DNA of 64,000 nucleotides from Paracoccaceae bacterium. Its GTDB lineage: Bacteria; Pseudomonadota; Alphaproteobacteria; Rhodobacterales; Rhodobacteraceae. The notes under the pieces were generated by a model that saw nothing but the letters and a program-made list of their open reading frames with translations, was not told the DNA's origin and did no database searches. The position numbers and the translations under genes were made by a program. This document shows, piece after piece, positions 54,987 to 63,743 of this stretch. The stretch covers positions 62,001 to 126,000 of the forward strand of contig JASBUI010000025.1 in the NCBI GenBank assembly GCA_030148005.1, given 5' to 3'. Every line of letters begins with the position of its first letter. Position 1 is the stretch's first letter.

Positions 54987-55801
54987 GTGCCAGCGCCGAT
55001 CGTTGCCTGCCCGCGCGAGAGGCGCTTTGTGATGCGCTCTAGCACCGCTTCGGAGATCTTGGTGAAGCCGAGGTAGAAAACCAGCAGGCCCAGAAAGTAC
55101 CAGAGCCGCCAGTCGCCGTGCGGGTAGTCCGAAAAGCGGGCCATTTTCGAGCCGCCAAGTTCGCGCGCCCAATAGACGATATCCTCAACCCCCAGAAGGA
55201 AGAGAAGCGGCGTGGCCTTGATCAGGATCATCCAGAGGTTCGACAGGCCGGGCAGGGCGTAGATCCACATCTGCGGTACCAGAACGCGCCAGAAGGTCTG
55301 GCGGCGGGACATCCCGTAAGCGCCGGCGGTTTCAAGCTGGCCCAGCGGCACCGCCTGCATTGCGCCGTAAAGGACGTTTGCGGCAAAGGCGCCGAAGACG
55401 ATGGCAAAGGTCACGACAGCGGTGGCAAAGCCATAAACCTCGTGCACCCATTGCGGCGCCGTTGAAAGCGGCAGCTTGGCGGCGGGGCAGACGCGAAAGT
55501 CGTTGCCTTGGCGGATCGCCTCTGTCCAGTCGGGGCAAAGGATCTGGTGGCGGGCCCATTCAAGGCCCTGATCGATGGCGATGACGAAGAAGAGAAAGAA
55601 GATGATGTCCGGAACGCCGCGCACGATGGCGATATAGGATTTGCCAAGCCAGCGCAGTGGCGCGACGTGCGAACGGGCGGCGGTTGCACCGCCAAAGCCG
55701 AACAAGAGGGCGGTGGGTGCGGTGATCGCCAAAAGCGCAAGCACGGTCAGAAAGGACCAGTAAAGGCCCATGTGCTTGCCTGTTGTCAGGTAACAGGACA
55801 T
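54983..55801 (-). CDS. Polar amino-acid ABC transporter permease (HisQ type)
   Basis: A 272-residue permease with similar design: VRGVPDIIFFLFFVIAIDQG near residue 60, and the EAA loop TAGAYGMSRRQTFWRVLVPQMWIYALPG about 160-187. A roughly 35-residue periplasmic insert (HQILCPDWTEAIRQGNDFRVC) has two Cys that may form a disulfide. ATG 55801 or 55771 could be the start. A 114-bp gap with a strong hairpin separates it from the binding-protein gene. Confidence 0.86.
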   Translation of the reverse strand: MSCYLTTGKHMGLYWSFLTVLALLAITAPTALLFGFGGATAARSHVAPLRWLGKSYIAIVRGVPDIIFFLFFVIAIDQGLEWARHQILCPDWTEAIRQGNDFRVCPAAKLPLSTAPQWVHEVYGFATAVVTFAIVFGAFAANVLYGAMQAVPLGQLETAGAYGMSRRQTFWRVLVPQMWIYALPGLSNLWMILIKATPLLFLLGVEDIVYWARELGGSKMARFSDYPHGDWRLWYFLGLLVFYLGFTKISEAVLERITKRLSRGQATIGAGT

Positions 55802-55869
55802 CCAGGCCAGCCGGCCCAGTGTTTCAGGATCAGAGCAGTAACTGAAGATGGTTTGGCCCTCTGGGATGT

Positions 55870-55895
55870 GCCGCGCCCGGGGATGCGGGCGCGGC
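55870..55895 (-). promoter_or_regulatory. Intra-operon hairpin after the binding-protein gene
   Basis: GCCGCGCCCG and CGGGCGCGGC form a 10-bp stem with a six-base loop, 21 bases beyond the binding-protein stop, with no T-tract. Such hairpins often protect the binding-protein mRNA so that it is made in excess over permeases. Confidence 0.65.
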
Positions 55896-55915
55896 TTTAG
55901 GTCGTTGGGCCGGTA

Positions 55916-56638
55916 TCAGAAGAGGGCCGCGTCGGGCAGCCACTTTTTGATAAGCGCGTTCAGTGATCCGTCGTCCTTCATGGACTGGATCGCCTTGTCG
56001 AACTTGGCTTTCAGCTCGCCATCGGATTCGCGGATACCCATGCCGATGCCGCCGCCGATCAGCTCTTCCTTGGACAAGAGCATCAGGTCGCTGCTTTCGG
56101 CTGCGATCGGGGCAAGGTAGGATTTGTCGGCCAGAACCGCATCCGCCTCGCCGTTGCGAACAGCGGCGATGGTTTCTTCGGGGGTCGCAAATTCAACCAG
56201 CGTGGCACCGGACTGGGCGACAAAGCCGGCCTGAATGGTGTTGGTCTGGGCCGCGATCACGCCGTTTTCAAGATCAACGTCGTCCGAGAGGGCCAGATAG
56301 GCCGAAGGGTCGGGCAGGGTGTAGGCTTGGGTAAAGTCAATGACCTTGTCACGCTCTGCGGTGATGGACATGCCAGCAACGATGGTGTCGTAGTTGCCGG
56401 ACACGAGGTTGGGGATGATCGAATCCCATTCGTTGGTTACCCATGTGCAAGACAGCTCGGCGCGTTTGCAAAGCTCGTCTCCAAGCTCACGCTCAAAGCC
56501 GTCAACCTCGCCCTTGTCGTTGATGAAGTTATACGGAGGGTAGGCGCCTTCGGTGCCCATGCGGACCGAGTGGCTGGCGGCCAGCGTCATGCCTGCGGAC
56601 ATGACAAGAGCGGCGGTGGCAATGATCAGTTTTTTCAT
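55916..56638 (-). CDS. Periplasmic amino-acid binding protein
   Basis: A 240-residue SBP_bac_3 family receptor. The signal peptide ends MTLAAS (about residue 21). MGTEGAYPPYNFINDKGEVDGFERELGDEL (27-56) contains the ligand-Asp/Glu pattern and VAGMSITAERDKVIDFTQAY near 87 is the family signature. A Cys pair (about residues 57 and 64) matches the disulfide of LAO/HisJ-type receptors. The ligand is likely a cationic amino acid or related amine; it supplies the two permeases and ATPase around it. Confidence 0.9.
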   Translation of the reverse strand: MKKLIIATAALVMSAGMTLAASHSVRMGTEGAYPPYNFINDKGEVDGFERELGDELCKRAELSCTWVTNEWDSIIPNLVSGNYDTIVAGMSITAERDKVIDFTQAYTLPDPSAYLALSDDVDLENGVIAAQTNTIQAGFVAQSGATLVEFATPEETIAAVRNGEADAVLADKSYLAPIAAESSDLMLLSKEELIGGGIGMGIRESDGELKAKFDKAIQSMKDDGSLNALIKKWLPDAALF

Positions 56639-56713
56639 TTGGTTGCTCCCTTTATCAGGTTTTGGTGGTTGTTCTTGGGTCGTTATCGTTTCTTTGTGTC
56701 TTGCGGCGCATCT

Positions 56714-57502
56714 TCAGGCGGCCACGGTCGATGACAGAAACTGTTGCAGTCGCGGTGTCTTTGGCTGGCCAAAAAGCTGATCTGGCGGGCCTTCCTCTTC
56801 GACAAGACCCTTGTGCAGAAAGACCACGTGGTCAGAGACGTCTGCGGCAAGGCGCATGTCGTGGGTGACCAGAATCATCGTGCGCCCCTCATCGGCCAGC
56901 GCCTTGATAACCTTGACGACTTCCTGTTCCAGCTCGGGGTCCAGCGCCGAGGTTGGTTCATCGAACAAAAGGGCGCGCGGTTCCATGCACAAGGCGCGGG
57001 CGATGGCGGCGCGCTGTTGCTGGCCGCCTGAAAGCTGTGCGGGGAAGACATCGCATTTGTCACCGATGCCGACCTTTGCCAGATAGCGCCGCGCGTTTTC
57101 TTCCACCTCGTGGCGGTCGCGGCGCAGAACGGTCAGCGGCGCCTCCATCACGTTTTGCAGGATCGTCATGTGCGACCAAAGGTTAAACTGCTGAAAAACC
57201 ATGGAAAGATTGGTGCGGATGCGGGTGACCTGATGGCGGTCGGCGGGGTGCCGGTGCAGGCCCTTGCCGCGCCAGTGCACTGCCTCACCCTCAAACAGGA
57301 TCTCGCCTGACTGGCTGTCCTCCAGAAGGTTGGCGCAGCGCAGAAGCGTCGATTTTCCCGACCCCGAAGAGCCGATCAGCGACACGACATCGCCGCGTCT
57401 TGCGGTAATGTTCACGCCTTTGAGAACCTCCAGCGCATCATAGCTTTTATGAAGCTCGCGGATTTCAATTACAGGCGATTGCAGGCGCGGATTATCGGTC
57501 AC
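56714..57502 (-). CDS. Polar amino-acid ABC transporter ATP-binding protein (HisP type)
   Basis: A 262-residue ABC ATPase. Walker A GSSGSGKST is near residues 43-51, the signature LSGGQQQRAAIARAL near 157 and Walker B ALLFDEPTSALDPEL near 177, with the switch His in LVTHDMRLA. The HWRGKGLHRHPADR insert is typical of HisP/OccP-type ATPases. Start is GTG 57502 with no strong ribosome-binding site. It is first in the minus-strand run with the binding protein and permeases. Confidence 0.9.
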   Translation of the reverse strand: MTDNPRLQSPVIEIRELHKSYDALEVLKGVNITARRGDVVSLIGSSGSGKSTLLRCANLLEDSQSGEILFEGEAVHWRGKGLHRHPADRHQVTRIRTNLSMVFQQFNLWSHMTILQNVMEAPLTVLRRDRHEVEENARRYLAKVGIGDKCDVFPAQLSGGQQQRAAIARALCMEPRALLFDEPTSALDPELEQEVVKVIKALADEGRTMILVTHDMRLAADVSDHVVFLHKGLVEEEGPPDQLFGQPKTPRLQQFLSSTVAA

Positions 57503-57590
57503 TAAGGGCGGTATCTATCGTTGTTTCAAGGCAGGGATTTATGCGCAGAACGGTGGGAATTGCAACGATCTTTGGCCAGAGCGGCAAGGT

Positions 57591-58349
57591 TTATCCCACG
57601 TAAGGCGGGGGCAGCGGGACGGCCAGATAGGCCGAGGCCGGAATGGCGATCAGCCCTTTGAGCGACAGTGTTTTGCGATCCTTTTGCGCCAGTTTGCCGA
57701 TCGCGGCCTGAACGGCGGCAAACAGCGGCGCAGGGTCGATGCCGGGGCGGGTGATCAGCGGCAGACCGGGGGTGGGCGCCGTCATTTCGATGGTGATCAG
57801 ATCATCGCTCCATCTTTCATAGCGCTGGATAAGGCGCCATGTGACGGCATCAAGCGCGGCCAGATCGGCGCGGCCTTCGGCGACGGCGCGGGCCGAGGCC
57901 AGATGGCTTCCGGTGATGGTCGCGCCGGTGCAAAAATCAAAGCCTGCGCCGGTCTCTGCAAGGTGGTTTTCAATCGCCGCCCAGCCTGATTGCGACATGG
58001 TGGAATTGACCGCAAGCGCCGCGCCCCTGAAGGCGGCAAGGCTTTGGCGCGGGTCATCGCGGCGCGCAAGGATGCAGCTTCGGTAAAAGCCCGGGCCACA
58101 GCCCTCGACGCCATAGTCGGGCGTGCCCACCAGAACGACGCGGTCCTTCAGGTGGTGCCGGTAAGGCATGCCGCAGGTCTGCGACAGCAAAAGGTCGGGG
58201 TGATCCCAGGCGCTTTCAATCGGATCAAGCTTTGTCAGTTCCGGATCGCCCGCGCCGTATTCGCGGCGGATCGCCTGCCACAGCCGGTCATGCGCCGCTT
58301 GCGTTTCAGGGCGGGCGTACATCTGAAGGCTGGCCAGACCGCCGGCCAC
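57591..58349 (-). CDS. PhnD-like substrate-binding domain protein
   Basis: A 252-residue protein resembling the phosphate/phosphonate ABC binding-protein family (PhnD fold): LLLSQTCGMPYRHHLKDRVVLVGTPDYG near residue 53, NSTMSQSGWAAIENHLAE near 114 and TGSHLASARAVAEGRADLAALDAVTW near 145. No signal peptide is evident from its GTG start (58349), and no transporter genes are near, so it may be a cytoplasmic or mis-started receptor. The GTG touches the stop codon of the TerB gene; the two are coupled. Confidence 0.7.
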   Translation of the reverse strand: MAGGLASLQMYARPETQAAHDRLWQAIRREYGAGDPELTKLDPIESAWDHPDLLLSQTCGMPYRHHLKDRVVLVGTPDYGVEGCGPGFYRSCILARRDDPRQSLAAFRGAALAVNSTMSQSGWAAIENHLAETGAGFDFCTGATITGSHLASARAVAEGRADLAALDAVTWRLIQRYERWSDDLITIEMTAPTPGLPLITRPGIDPAPLFAAVQAAIGKLAQKDRKTLSLKGLIAIPASAYLAVPLPPPYVG

Positions 58350-58787
58350 CTAGCGCGCCTCGACCCTTTGGCGGGCCAATGCGCTGTCGCGGTCGGTGAT
58401 CCCCAAAAGGTTGGAGACAAGGCGCAGCACGGCATCTTCTTCCTGCTCGCGCACGCCGTCGGCCAGAACCACCGCCCAAAGCGCCTCGATCACGCCGATG
58501 CGCTCTTCATAGGCGACCGCGTCCTTGATTGCGCGGGTGAAACGGACGGTATCGGGCGCCTCGGCCTCAAGCGTCTCGGCCCTTTTACGCAGGGCGCTGG
58601 CCTCAAAGGGGGTCAGCCCATAGCGCTCTGTCAGAATGCGGTCGATGCGATCGATCTCGCTTTGGGCATAGATGTTGTCGGACCGCGCAATGCGCACCAA
58701 AAGCGCTGTCAGCGCAAGGCGGGCATCCGGGTCGGGCAGGGGTGCGGGGTCAACGGCTGTTAGCCGCTTGAGCAGATCAGCAAACAT
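58350..58787 (-). CDS. TerB-like protein
   Basis: A 145-residue all-helical protein matching the TerB (tellurite resistance, DUF533-like) fold: the repeated acidic metal-binding pattern ALLVRIARSDNIYAQSEIDRID (about residues 28-49) and LWAVVLADGVREQEEDAVLR (about 103-122). TerB domains bind divalent metals and scaffold membrane-linked stress complexes. No other ter genes are present, so tellurite resistance should not be assumed. Confidence 0.75.
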   Translation of the reverse strand: MFADLLKRLTAVDPAPLPDPDARLALTALLVRIARSDNIYAQSEIDRIDRILTERYGLTPFEASALRKRAETLEAEAPDTVRFTRAIKDAVAYEERIGVIEALWAVVLADGVREQEEDAVLRLVSNLLGITDRDSALARQRVEAR

Positions 58788-58839
58788 GAAACCTATATAG
58801 AGACGCGCGCGGCGGCGTCAAACGCCCCGGTGGACCCGC

Positions 58840-59133
58840 CTAGCCGTCATAACCTTCAATGATCACAAGATCGCTCTGCGACACCTTCTCGCGGATCGCC
58901 AGCGCTGCCTTGTAGGCGTCGCTTTCATAACAAGCGATCGCATCGGCATAGGATGGAAACTCTATCACCACGGTACGAGAGCGGGCCTCGCCCTCGCGAA
59001 GCTGCCGCTCGCCGCCGCGGACCAGAAAACGGGCGCCAAACTGGGCGAAAGCGGCGGCGTTGGCCGCGCGGTACTGCGCGTAAACCTCGGGATCATGCAC
59101 ATCGACATGCGCCACCCAATATCCTTTTGCCAT
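58840..59133 (-). CDS. DUF1330 family protein
   Basis: A 97-residue ferredoxin-like alpha-beta barrel protein of the DUF1330 family. KGYWVAHVDVHDPEVYAQY, the conserved Gly-rich FLVRGGERQLREG and RTVVIEFPSYADAIACYESDAY follow the family order. Members act as small dimers; no biochemical role is established. It precedes pyrG by a 106-bp gap on the same strand. Confidence 0.85.
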   Translation of the reverse strand: MAKGYWVAHVDVHDPEVYAQYRAANAAAFAQFGARFLVRGGERQLREGEARSRTVVIEFPSYADAIACYESDAYKAALAIREKVSQSDLVIIEGYDG

Positions 59134-59197
59134 TCTGGCCTCCTGTCATCCGAGGGGGAAATCTGCGGGCCTTTTTCGGGCTTCGGCGCTTTCCCTC

Positions 59198-59229
59198 TTC
59201 TTCTTTGCAAAAATACTCTCGCCGAAGGC
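59198..59229 (-). repeat. Dispersed intergenic repeat, copy 7 (variant)
   Basis: TTCTTCTTTGCAAAAATACT then CTCGCCGAAGGC on plus. On the minus strand this is CGCC-TTCG-GCG followed by an AT-rich TATTTTT, 18 bases beyond the pyrG stop, and so could work as its terminator. Confidence 0.65.
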
Positions 59230-59246
59230 GAAAACCGCCGCCGGTA

Positions 59247-60890
59247 TCAGACCAGGCGGCTGTTGTCGCGCGCGGCGCGTACAAAATCGGCAAACAGCGG
59301 GTGCGGTGCGAAAGGCTTGGACTTCAGTTCGGGGTGGAACTGAACGCCGATGAACCACGGGTGATCCTTGACCTCGACGATCTCGGGCAGGCGGCCGTCG
59401 GGCGACATGCCCGAAAACAGCATCCCCTGTTTTTCCAGCGCGTCGCGATATTTGATGTCCACCTCATAGCGGTGGCGGTGGCGCTCTTCGATCGCGGTCG
59501 AGCCATAGATCTCTGCCACGCGCGATCCCTCGCCCAGAACCGCGTCATAGGCGCCAAGGCGCATCGTGCCGCCCTTGTCGTCGTCTACCTTGCGCTCAAC
59601 CTTGTGGTTGCCCTGCACCCATTCCTTGAGGTGGTAAACAACGGGTGTGAAACGTTTTTTACCCGCTTCGTGGTCAAATTCCTCGGATCCCGCATCGGGC
59701 ATCGAGCCGATGTTGCGGGCCGCTTCGATCACGGCCATCTGCATACCAAGGCAGATGCCAAGGTAGGGCACCTTGCGGGTGCGGGCAAACTCGGCCGCCT
59801 TGATCTTGCCCTCGGTTCCACGCTCGCCAAAGCCGCCGGGGACAAGGATGGCGTGAAAGCCTTCCAGATGGGGCGCGGGGTCTTCGCTTTCAAAGATCTC
59901 GGCGTCGATCCATTCGGCCTTGACCTTGACCCGGTTGGCCATGCCGCCGTGGGTCAGCGCCTCGGCGATGGATTTATAGGCGTCTTCCAGCTGAGTGTAC
60001 TTGCCGACGATGGCGACCTTTACCTCGCCTTCGGCGTGGTGGATGCGGTCATAGACATCTTCCCAGCGCGAGAGGTCAGGCTTGGGTGCGGGGCTGATCT
60101 GAAAGGCGTCAAGCACGGCCTGATCCATGCCTTCGCGGTGGTAGGCAAGCGGCGCTTCGTAGATCGATTTAAGATCCTGCGCGGCGATGACGGCATCGGG
60201 GCGCACGTTACAGAAAAGCGCCAGTTTTTCGCGTTCTTTTTCCGGGATCGGACCTTCGGAGCGGCAGACAAGGATGTCGGGGGCAAGCCCGATAGAGCGC
60301 AATTCCTTGACGCTGTGCTGGGTCGGCTTGGTCTTAAGCTCACCCGAGGCCTTGATATAGGGCAGTAGCGTCAGGTGCATGAACACGCATTGGCCGCGCG
60401 GCTTGTCCTGGCTGAACTGGCGGATGGCTTCGAAGAAGGGCAGGCCCTCGATATCGCCGACGGTGCCGCCGATCTCGCAGAGCATGAAATCGACCTCATC
60501 CTCGCCAATGGCGATGAAGTCCTTGATTTCATTGGTGACATGCGGGATCACTTGGATCGTTTTGCCCAAGTAGTCGCCCCGGCGTTCCTTTTCCAGAACG
60601 TTGGAATAGATGCGCCCCGAGGACACGCTGTCGGTCTTGCGGGCGGCAACGCCGGTGAAGCGTTCGTAGTGGCCAAGGTCCAGATCGGTTTCGGCGCCGT
60701 CGTCGGTTACAAAGACCTCGCCGTGTTCAAACGGGCTCATCGTGCCGGGATCGACGTTGAGGTAGGGGTCCAGTTTACGTAGGCGGACCGAAAAGCCGCG
60801 CGCCTGCAGAAGTGAGCCAAGTGCCGCCGAGGCAAGGCCTTTTCCAAGTGAGGAAACAACGCCGCCGGTAATGAAGATAAAGCGTGCCAT
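59247..60890 (-). CDS. pyrG: CTP synthase
   Basis: A 547-residue enzyme aminating UTP to CTP. The N-terminal synthetase starts [17 protein letters not shown] with its P-loop-like segment, followed by [22 protein letters not shown]. The C-terminal glutaminase has Cys in GICLGMQ near residue 379 and His-Glu in QFHPE near 522. ATG 60890 gives the universal start; the frame is open further upstream but lacks homology. It follows secG by 167 bp that contain two hairpins. Confidence 0.97.
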   Translation of the reverse strand: MARFIFITGGVVSSLGKGLASAALGSLLQARGFSVRLRKLDPYLNVDPGTMSPFEHGEVFVTDDGAETDLDLGHYERFTGVAARKTDSVSSGRIYSNVLEKERRGDYLGKTIQVIPHVTNEIKDFIAIGEDEVDFMLCEIGGTVGDIEGLPFFEAIRQFSQDKPRGQCVFMHLTLLPYIKASGELKTKPTQHSVKELRSIGLAPDILVCRSEGPIPEKEREKLALFCNVRPDAVIAAQDLKSIYEAPLAYHREGMDQAVLDAFQISPAPKPDLSRWEDVYDRIHHAEGEVKVAIVGKYTQLEDAYKSIAEALTHGGMANRVKVKAEWIDAEIFESEDPAPHLEGFHAILVPGGFGERGTEGKIKAAEFARTRKVPYLGICLGMQMAVIEAARNIGSMPDAGSEEFDHEAGKKRFTPVVYHLKEWVQGNHKVERKVDDDKGGTMRLGAYDAVLGEGSRVAEIYGSTAIEERHRHRYEVDIKYRDALEKQGMLFSGMSPDGRLPEIVEVKDHPWFIGVQFHPELKSKPFAPHPLFADFVRAARDNSRLV

Positions 60891-61011
60891 GCGGGCAGCG
60901 TCCCCCGTGAATTTGGTTATTGAAAACGGACCGGAATCAGGTGCCGGGTTCCGCAGTATCACGGGATTTAACTCATAAGAGATTCGCGCCCGCCGCGCAA
61001 GCGGACCTCAA

Positions 61012-61052
61012 CATCCTGTAACAACAGGATGCCGGGCCGCCACACCTTGTGG
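61012..61052 (-). terminator. Two hairpins between secG and pyrG
   Basis: CCACA/TGTGG at 61040-61052 and CATCCTGT-AACA-ACAGGATG (8-bp perfect stem) at 61012-61031 follow the secG stop within 50 bases. No T-tract follows. They may end secG transcription or act in the pyrG leader. Confidence 0.45.
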
Positions 61053-61057
61053 AATGA

Positions 61058-61432
61058 TTAGTCGGCGCGTGGCGGTGCCAGCGGTGCGCCTTCATTGGTC
61101 GGAGGCAAGAGATCGCTGCCTGCAGGAACGGTTGCATCCGATGTGGACGCAGGTGCCGTGACCGGCGGAGGCGCAACGCCCAGCCGGTCAACGACCGATC
61201 CGGTAGCCGAGTTGCGCGCCGCAAAGACCGTCAGGGTGATCGAGGTCAGGATAAAGGCGATTGCAAAGAGCCACGTCAGCTTGCCCAGAGCCGTAGCCGC
61301 GCCGCGGCCCGAGACTACGCCGCCCCCGCCGCCGCCAATTCCAAGGCCGCCGCCTTCGGAGCGTTGCAGAAGGACAACCCCGATCAGGCATACTGCCAGG
61401 ATCAGATGAACGACGAGAATGACATTTTCCAT
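61058..61432 (-). CDS. secG: Preprotein translocase subunit SecG
   Basis: A 124-residue inner-membrane subunit of the SecYEG channel. Two helices (about residues 3-22 and 52-72) flank the conserved LLQRSEGGGLGIGGGGGG loop. The Pro/Ala-rich C-terminal tail (about residues 80-124) is longer than in E. coli but usual for alphaproteobacteria. The ribosome-binding site is weak. It lies 77 bp after the DUF6524 gene on the same strand. Confidence 0.93.
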   Translation of the reverse strand: MENVILVVHLILAVCLIGVVLLQRSEGGGLGIGGGGGGVVSGRGAATALGKLTWLFAIAFILTSITLTVFAARNSATGSVVDRLGVAPPPVTAPASTSDATVPAGSDLLPPTNEGAPLAPPRAD

Positions 61433-61509
61433 ACAGCTGGGCCTTTGGGTTGGAACAGGGCGCTATCTAAAAGTTTGCGGGCCTCACCGCAACCCCCGAT
61501 GCTATGCGA

Positions 61510-61908
61510 TCAGGCATCAAGATCATCGACATCGGCCTGACCCGAGATGCGGCGGCGGATGATCGACCACGAAAGGCCGATCCCGAGAACCAGCGAAAGG
61601 GCGATAATTCCGATCCAGACATTGAGCGAGCGGTTGTCCAGCGTCAGGATGCCGCGATCGATCAGCACCCACAAAAGCGCCGCCACGACCGCCGCGATCA
61701 GGAACATGCCGATCGGCCCGATAGAGCGCAGCGTGGCGCGCAGGAAGATCACATATCCGATGGTCAGCAAAAGCCCCAGAAGCAGGACAACGGGCATATC
61801 GGCGCTGAAATTCTCACGTGCCCAGCCGATATAGTTGAACCGCGTCGGGTTGAAGGTCAGCGCCAGAAGCACAAAAGCAATCACGCAGCGGATCAAAATG
61901 GCAATCAT
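61510..61908 (-). CDS. DUF6524 family membrane protein
   Basis: A 132-residue protein with four membrane helices (about residues 3-20, 40-60, 67-86 and 97-116). The [17 protein letters not shown] motif after the first helix is the family mark. GGAG precedes ATG 61908; the frame starts 54 bases earlier without such a site. It diverges from purA. Function unknown. Confidence 0.75.
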   Translation of the reverse strand: MIAILIRCVIAFVLLALTFNPTRFNYIGWARENFSADMPVVLLLGLLLTIGYVIFLRATLRSIGPIGMFLIAAVVAALLWVLIDRGILTLDNRSLNVWIGIIALSLVLGIGLSWSIIRRRISGQADVDDLDA

Positions 61909-62030
61909 CGGGTCTCTCCGTCGAATTTCGTGCATCTGACCGTCAGAAGCGGCCCGCGTCAACTTTGCTGTTTCGCCCCAAGCCGGGCGGGGCTATACCG
62001 GCGCGGGTTTTCAAGCAGGAGAATAGCACC

Positions 62031-63323
62031 ATGGCCAATGTTGTCGTCGTCGGCGCCCAATGGGGTGACGAGGGAAAAGGCAAGATCGTTGATTGGCTGT
62101 CCGAAAGGGCCGATGTGATCGCGCGTTTTCAGGGCGGGCATAACGCGGGCCATACGCTGGTGATTGACGGCGAGGTTTACAAACTGTCGCTTTTGCCATC
62201 GGGGATCGTGCGGGGCGGTAAGCTTAGCGTGATCGGCAATGGTGTGGTTCTGGACCCTTGGCACCTTGTGAAAGAAATTGCGCAGCTGCGCGCCCAGGGC
62301 GTCGATATCAACCCAGACAACCTGATGATCGCCGAGAACACTCCGCTGATTCTTCCCATCCACGGAGAGCTTGACCGCGCACGCGAGGCGCAAAACTCTG
62401 TCGCCAAGATCGGGACCACCGGGCGGGGCATCGGGCCTGCCTATGAGGACAAGGTCGGGCGCCGTTCGGTGCGGGTAGCCGATCTGGCCGATCCGGCGAC
62501 GCTTGAGCTTCGGGTGGACCGGGCGCTGGTGCATCACGATGCGCTGCGCCGGGGTCTGGGGCTGGAGCCTGTAGACCGCGCGGCGCTGGTTGCGGCGCTG
62601 CAAGAGATTGCGCCGAGCGTTCTGGAATATGCCGCGCCTGTCTGGAAAATCCTGAACGAGAAGCGAAAAGCTGGAAAGCGCATCCTTTTCGAAGGGGCGC
62701 AGGGCGCGCTTTTGGACATTGATTTTGGAACCTACCCGTTCGTGACATCGTCAAACGTGATCGCCGGGCAGGCGGCAACGGGCACCGGCATCGGCCCCGG
62801 TTCGGTCGATTTCGTGCTGGGGATCGTCAAGGCCTATACAACGCGCGTCGGCGAGGGGCCGTTTCCGGCCGAGCTGAACGATGCTGATGGTCAGCGCCTT
62901 GGTGAGCGGGGGCATGAGTTTGGCACCGTCACGGGGCGCAAGCGGCGCTGCGGGTGGTTCGATGCGGTTCTGGTGCGCCAGACCTGCGCAACCTCGGGCG
63001 TCAACGGCATCGCCTTTACCAAGCTTGATGTGCTGGACGGCTTTGAAGAGCTGAAGATCTGCGTGGGCTATGAACTTGACGGCCAAGAGCTGGACTATCT
63101 GCCCACAGCGGCCGATCAGCAGGCCCGTTGCAAGCCGATCTATGAAAGCATGCCCGGCTGGAGCGAAAGCACCGAAGGCGCCCGAAGCTGGGCCGATCTT
63201 CCGGCGGCGGCGATCAAATACGTCCGGCGGGTCGAAGAGTTGATCGAATGCCCGGTGGCGATGCTGTCCACCAGCCCCGAGCGCGAAGACACCATCCTTG
63301 TCACCGATCCTTTCGCTGACTGA
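62031..63323 (+). CDS. purA: Adenylosuccinate synthetase
   Basis: A 430-residue GTP-dependent ligase joining IMP and aspartate, the first step to [17 protein letters not shown] at residues 8-21 is the P-loop with catalytic Asp, GHNAGHT near 38-44 holds the catalytic His, and [13 protein letters not shown] near 129 binds [17 protein letters not shown] near 299 is the aspartate loop. AGGAG precedes ATG 62031. The stop shares one base with the next start. Confidence 0.97.
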   Translation: MANVVVVGAQWGDEGKGKIVDWLSERADVIARFQGGHNAGHTLVIDGEVYKLSLLPSGIVRGGKLSVIGNGVVLDPWHLVKEIAQLRAQGVDINPDNLMIAENTPLILPIHGELDRAREAQNSVAKIGTTGRGIGPAYEDKVGRRSVRVADLADPATLELRVDRALVHHDALRRGLGLEPVDRAALVAALQEIAPSVLEYAAPVWKILNEKRKAGKRILFEGAQGALLDIDFGTYPFVTSSNVIAGQAATGTGIGPGSVDFVLGIVKAYTTRVGEGPFPAELNDADGQRLGERGHEFGTVTGRKRRCGWFDAVLVRQTCATSGVNGIAFTKLDVLDGFEELKICVGYELDGQELDYLPTAADQQARCKPIYESMPGWSESTEGARSWADLPAAAIKYVRRVEELIECPVAMLSTSPEREDTILVTDPFAD

Positions 63324-63574
63324 TGGCGCTGTCGTATAAATCGCGCAGGCGCTGGTCGCTGGTCATCCTGCTGGTGGGGCTGCCGCTTTACATCGTGATC
63401 GCCGTTTCGGTGGTGAACATGCTGGGCCGGCCGCCCTTTGTTGTCGAGCTTGGGGTTTATGTCCTGCTTGGCATTCTTTGGGCGATGCCGTTCAAGTTCG
63501 TCTTTCGCGGCGTCGGTCAGGCCGACCCCGATGCAGGCGATGACCGCCCGGGCGGGGACGGGACGCCAAAGTAG
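63323..63574 (+). CDS. DUF2842 family membrane protein
   Basis: An 83-residue protein with two membrane helices (about residues 11-31 and 41-60) and a polar Asp/Gly-rich C terminus. RRRWSLVILLVGLPLYIVIA and the second-helix WAMPFKFVFRG are typical of DUF2842, a small alphaproteobacterial family without known role. Its start codon overlaps the purA stop by one base, so it depends on purA translation. Confidence 0.85.
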   Translation: MALSYKSRRRWSLVILLVGLPLYIVIAVSVVNMLGRPPFVVELGVYVLLGILWAMPFKFVFRGVGQADPDAGDDRPGGDGTPK

Positions 63575-63743
63575 GCCAGAAATGGCCCGTTACTGCCGCA
63601 GATGGCCCTAAAAGGCAGGCTCACGCAAACGTGCGCGCCGGGGCGATTGAGCGTAAGGGACAGCTTTCCCAAGTGCGAGGGTATGGCGCGGTCGCGTCAT
63701 GGAGCCTGGCTCCGATTTTCCCTTCATAGCGGGAGTAAAACCC

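Noticed and set aside
58350-58787. Tellurite-resistance locus
   Set aside because: Only single TerB-like domains are present; no terA, terC, terD, terE or terZ genes accompany them.
58953-60368. Plus-strand 471-codon frame
   Set aside because: Mostly antisense to pyrG; no domain and no start signals.
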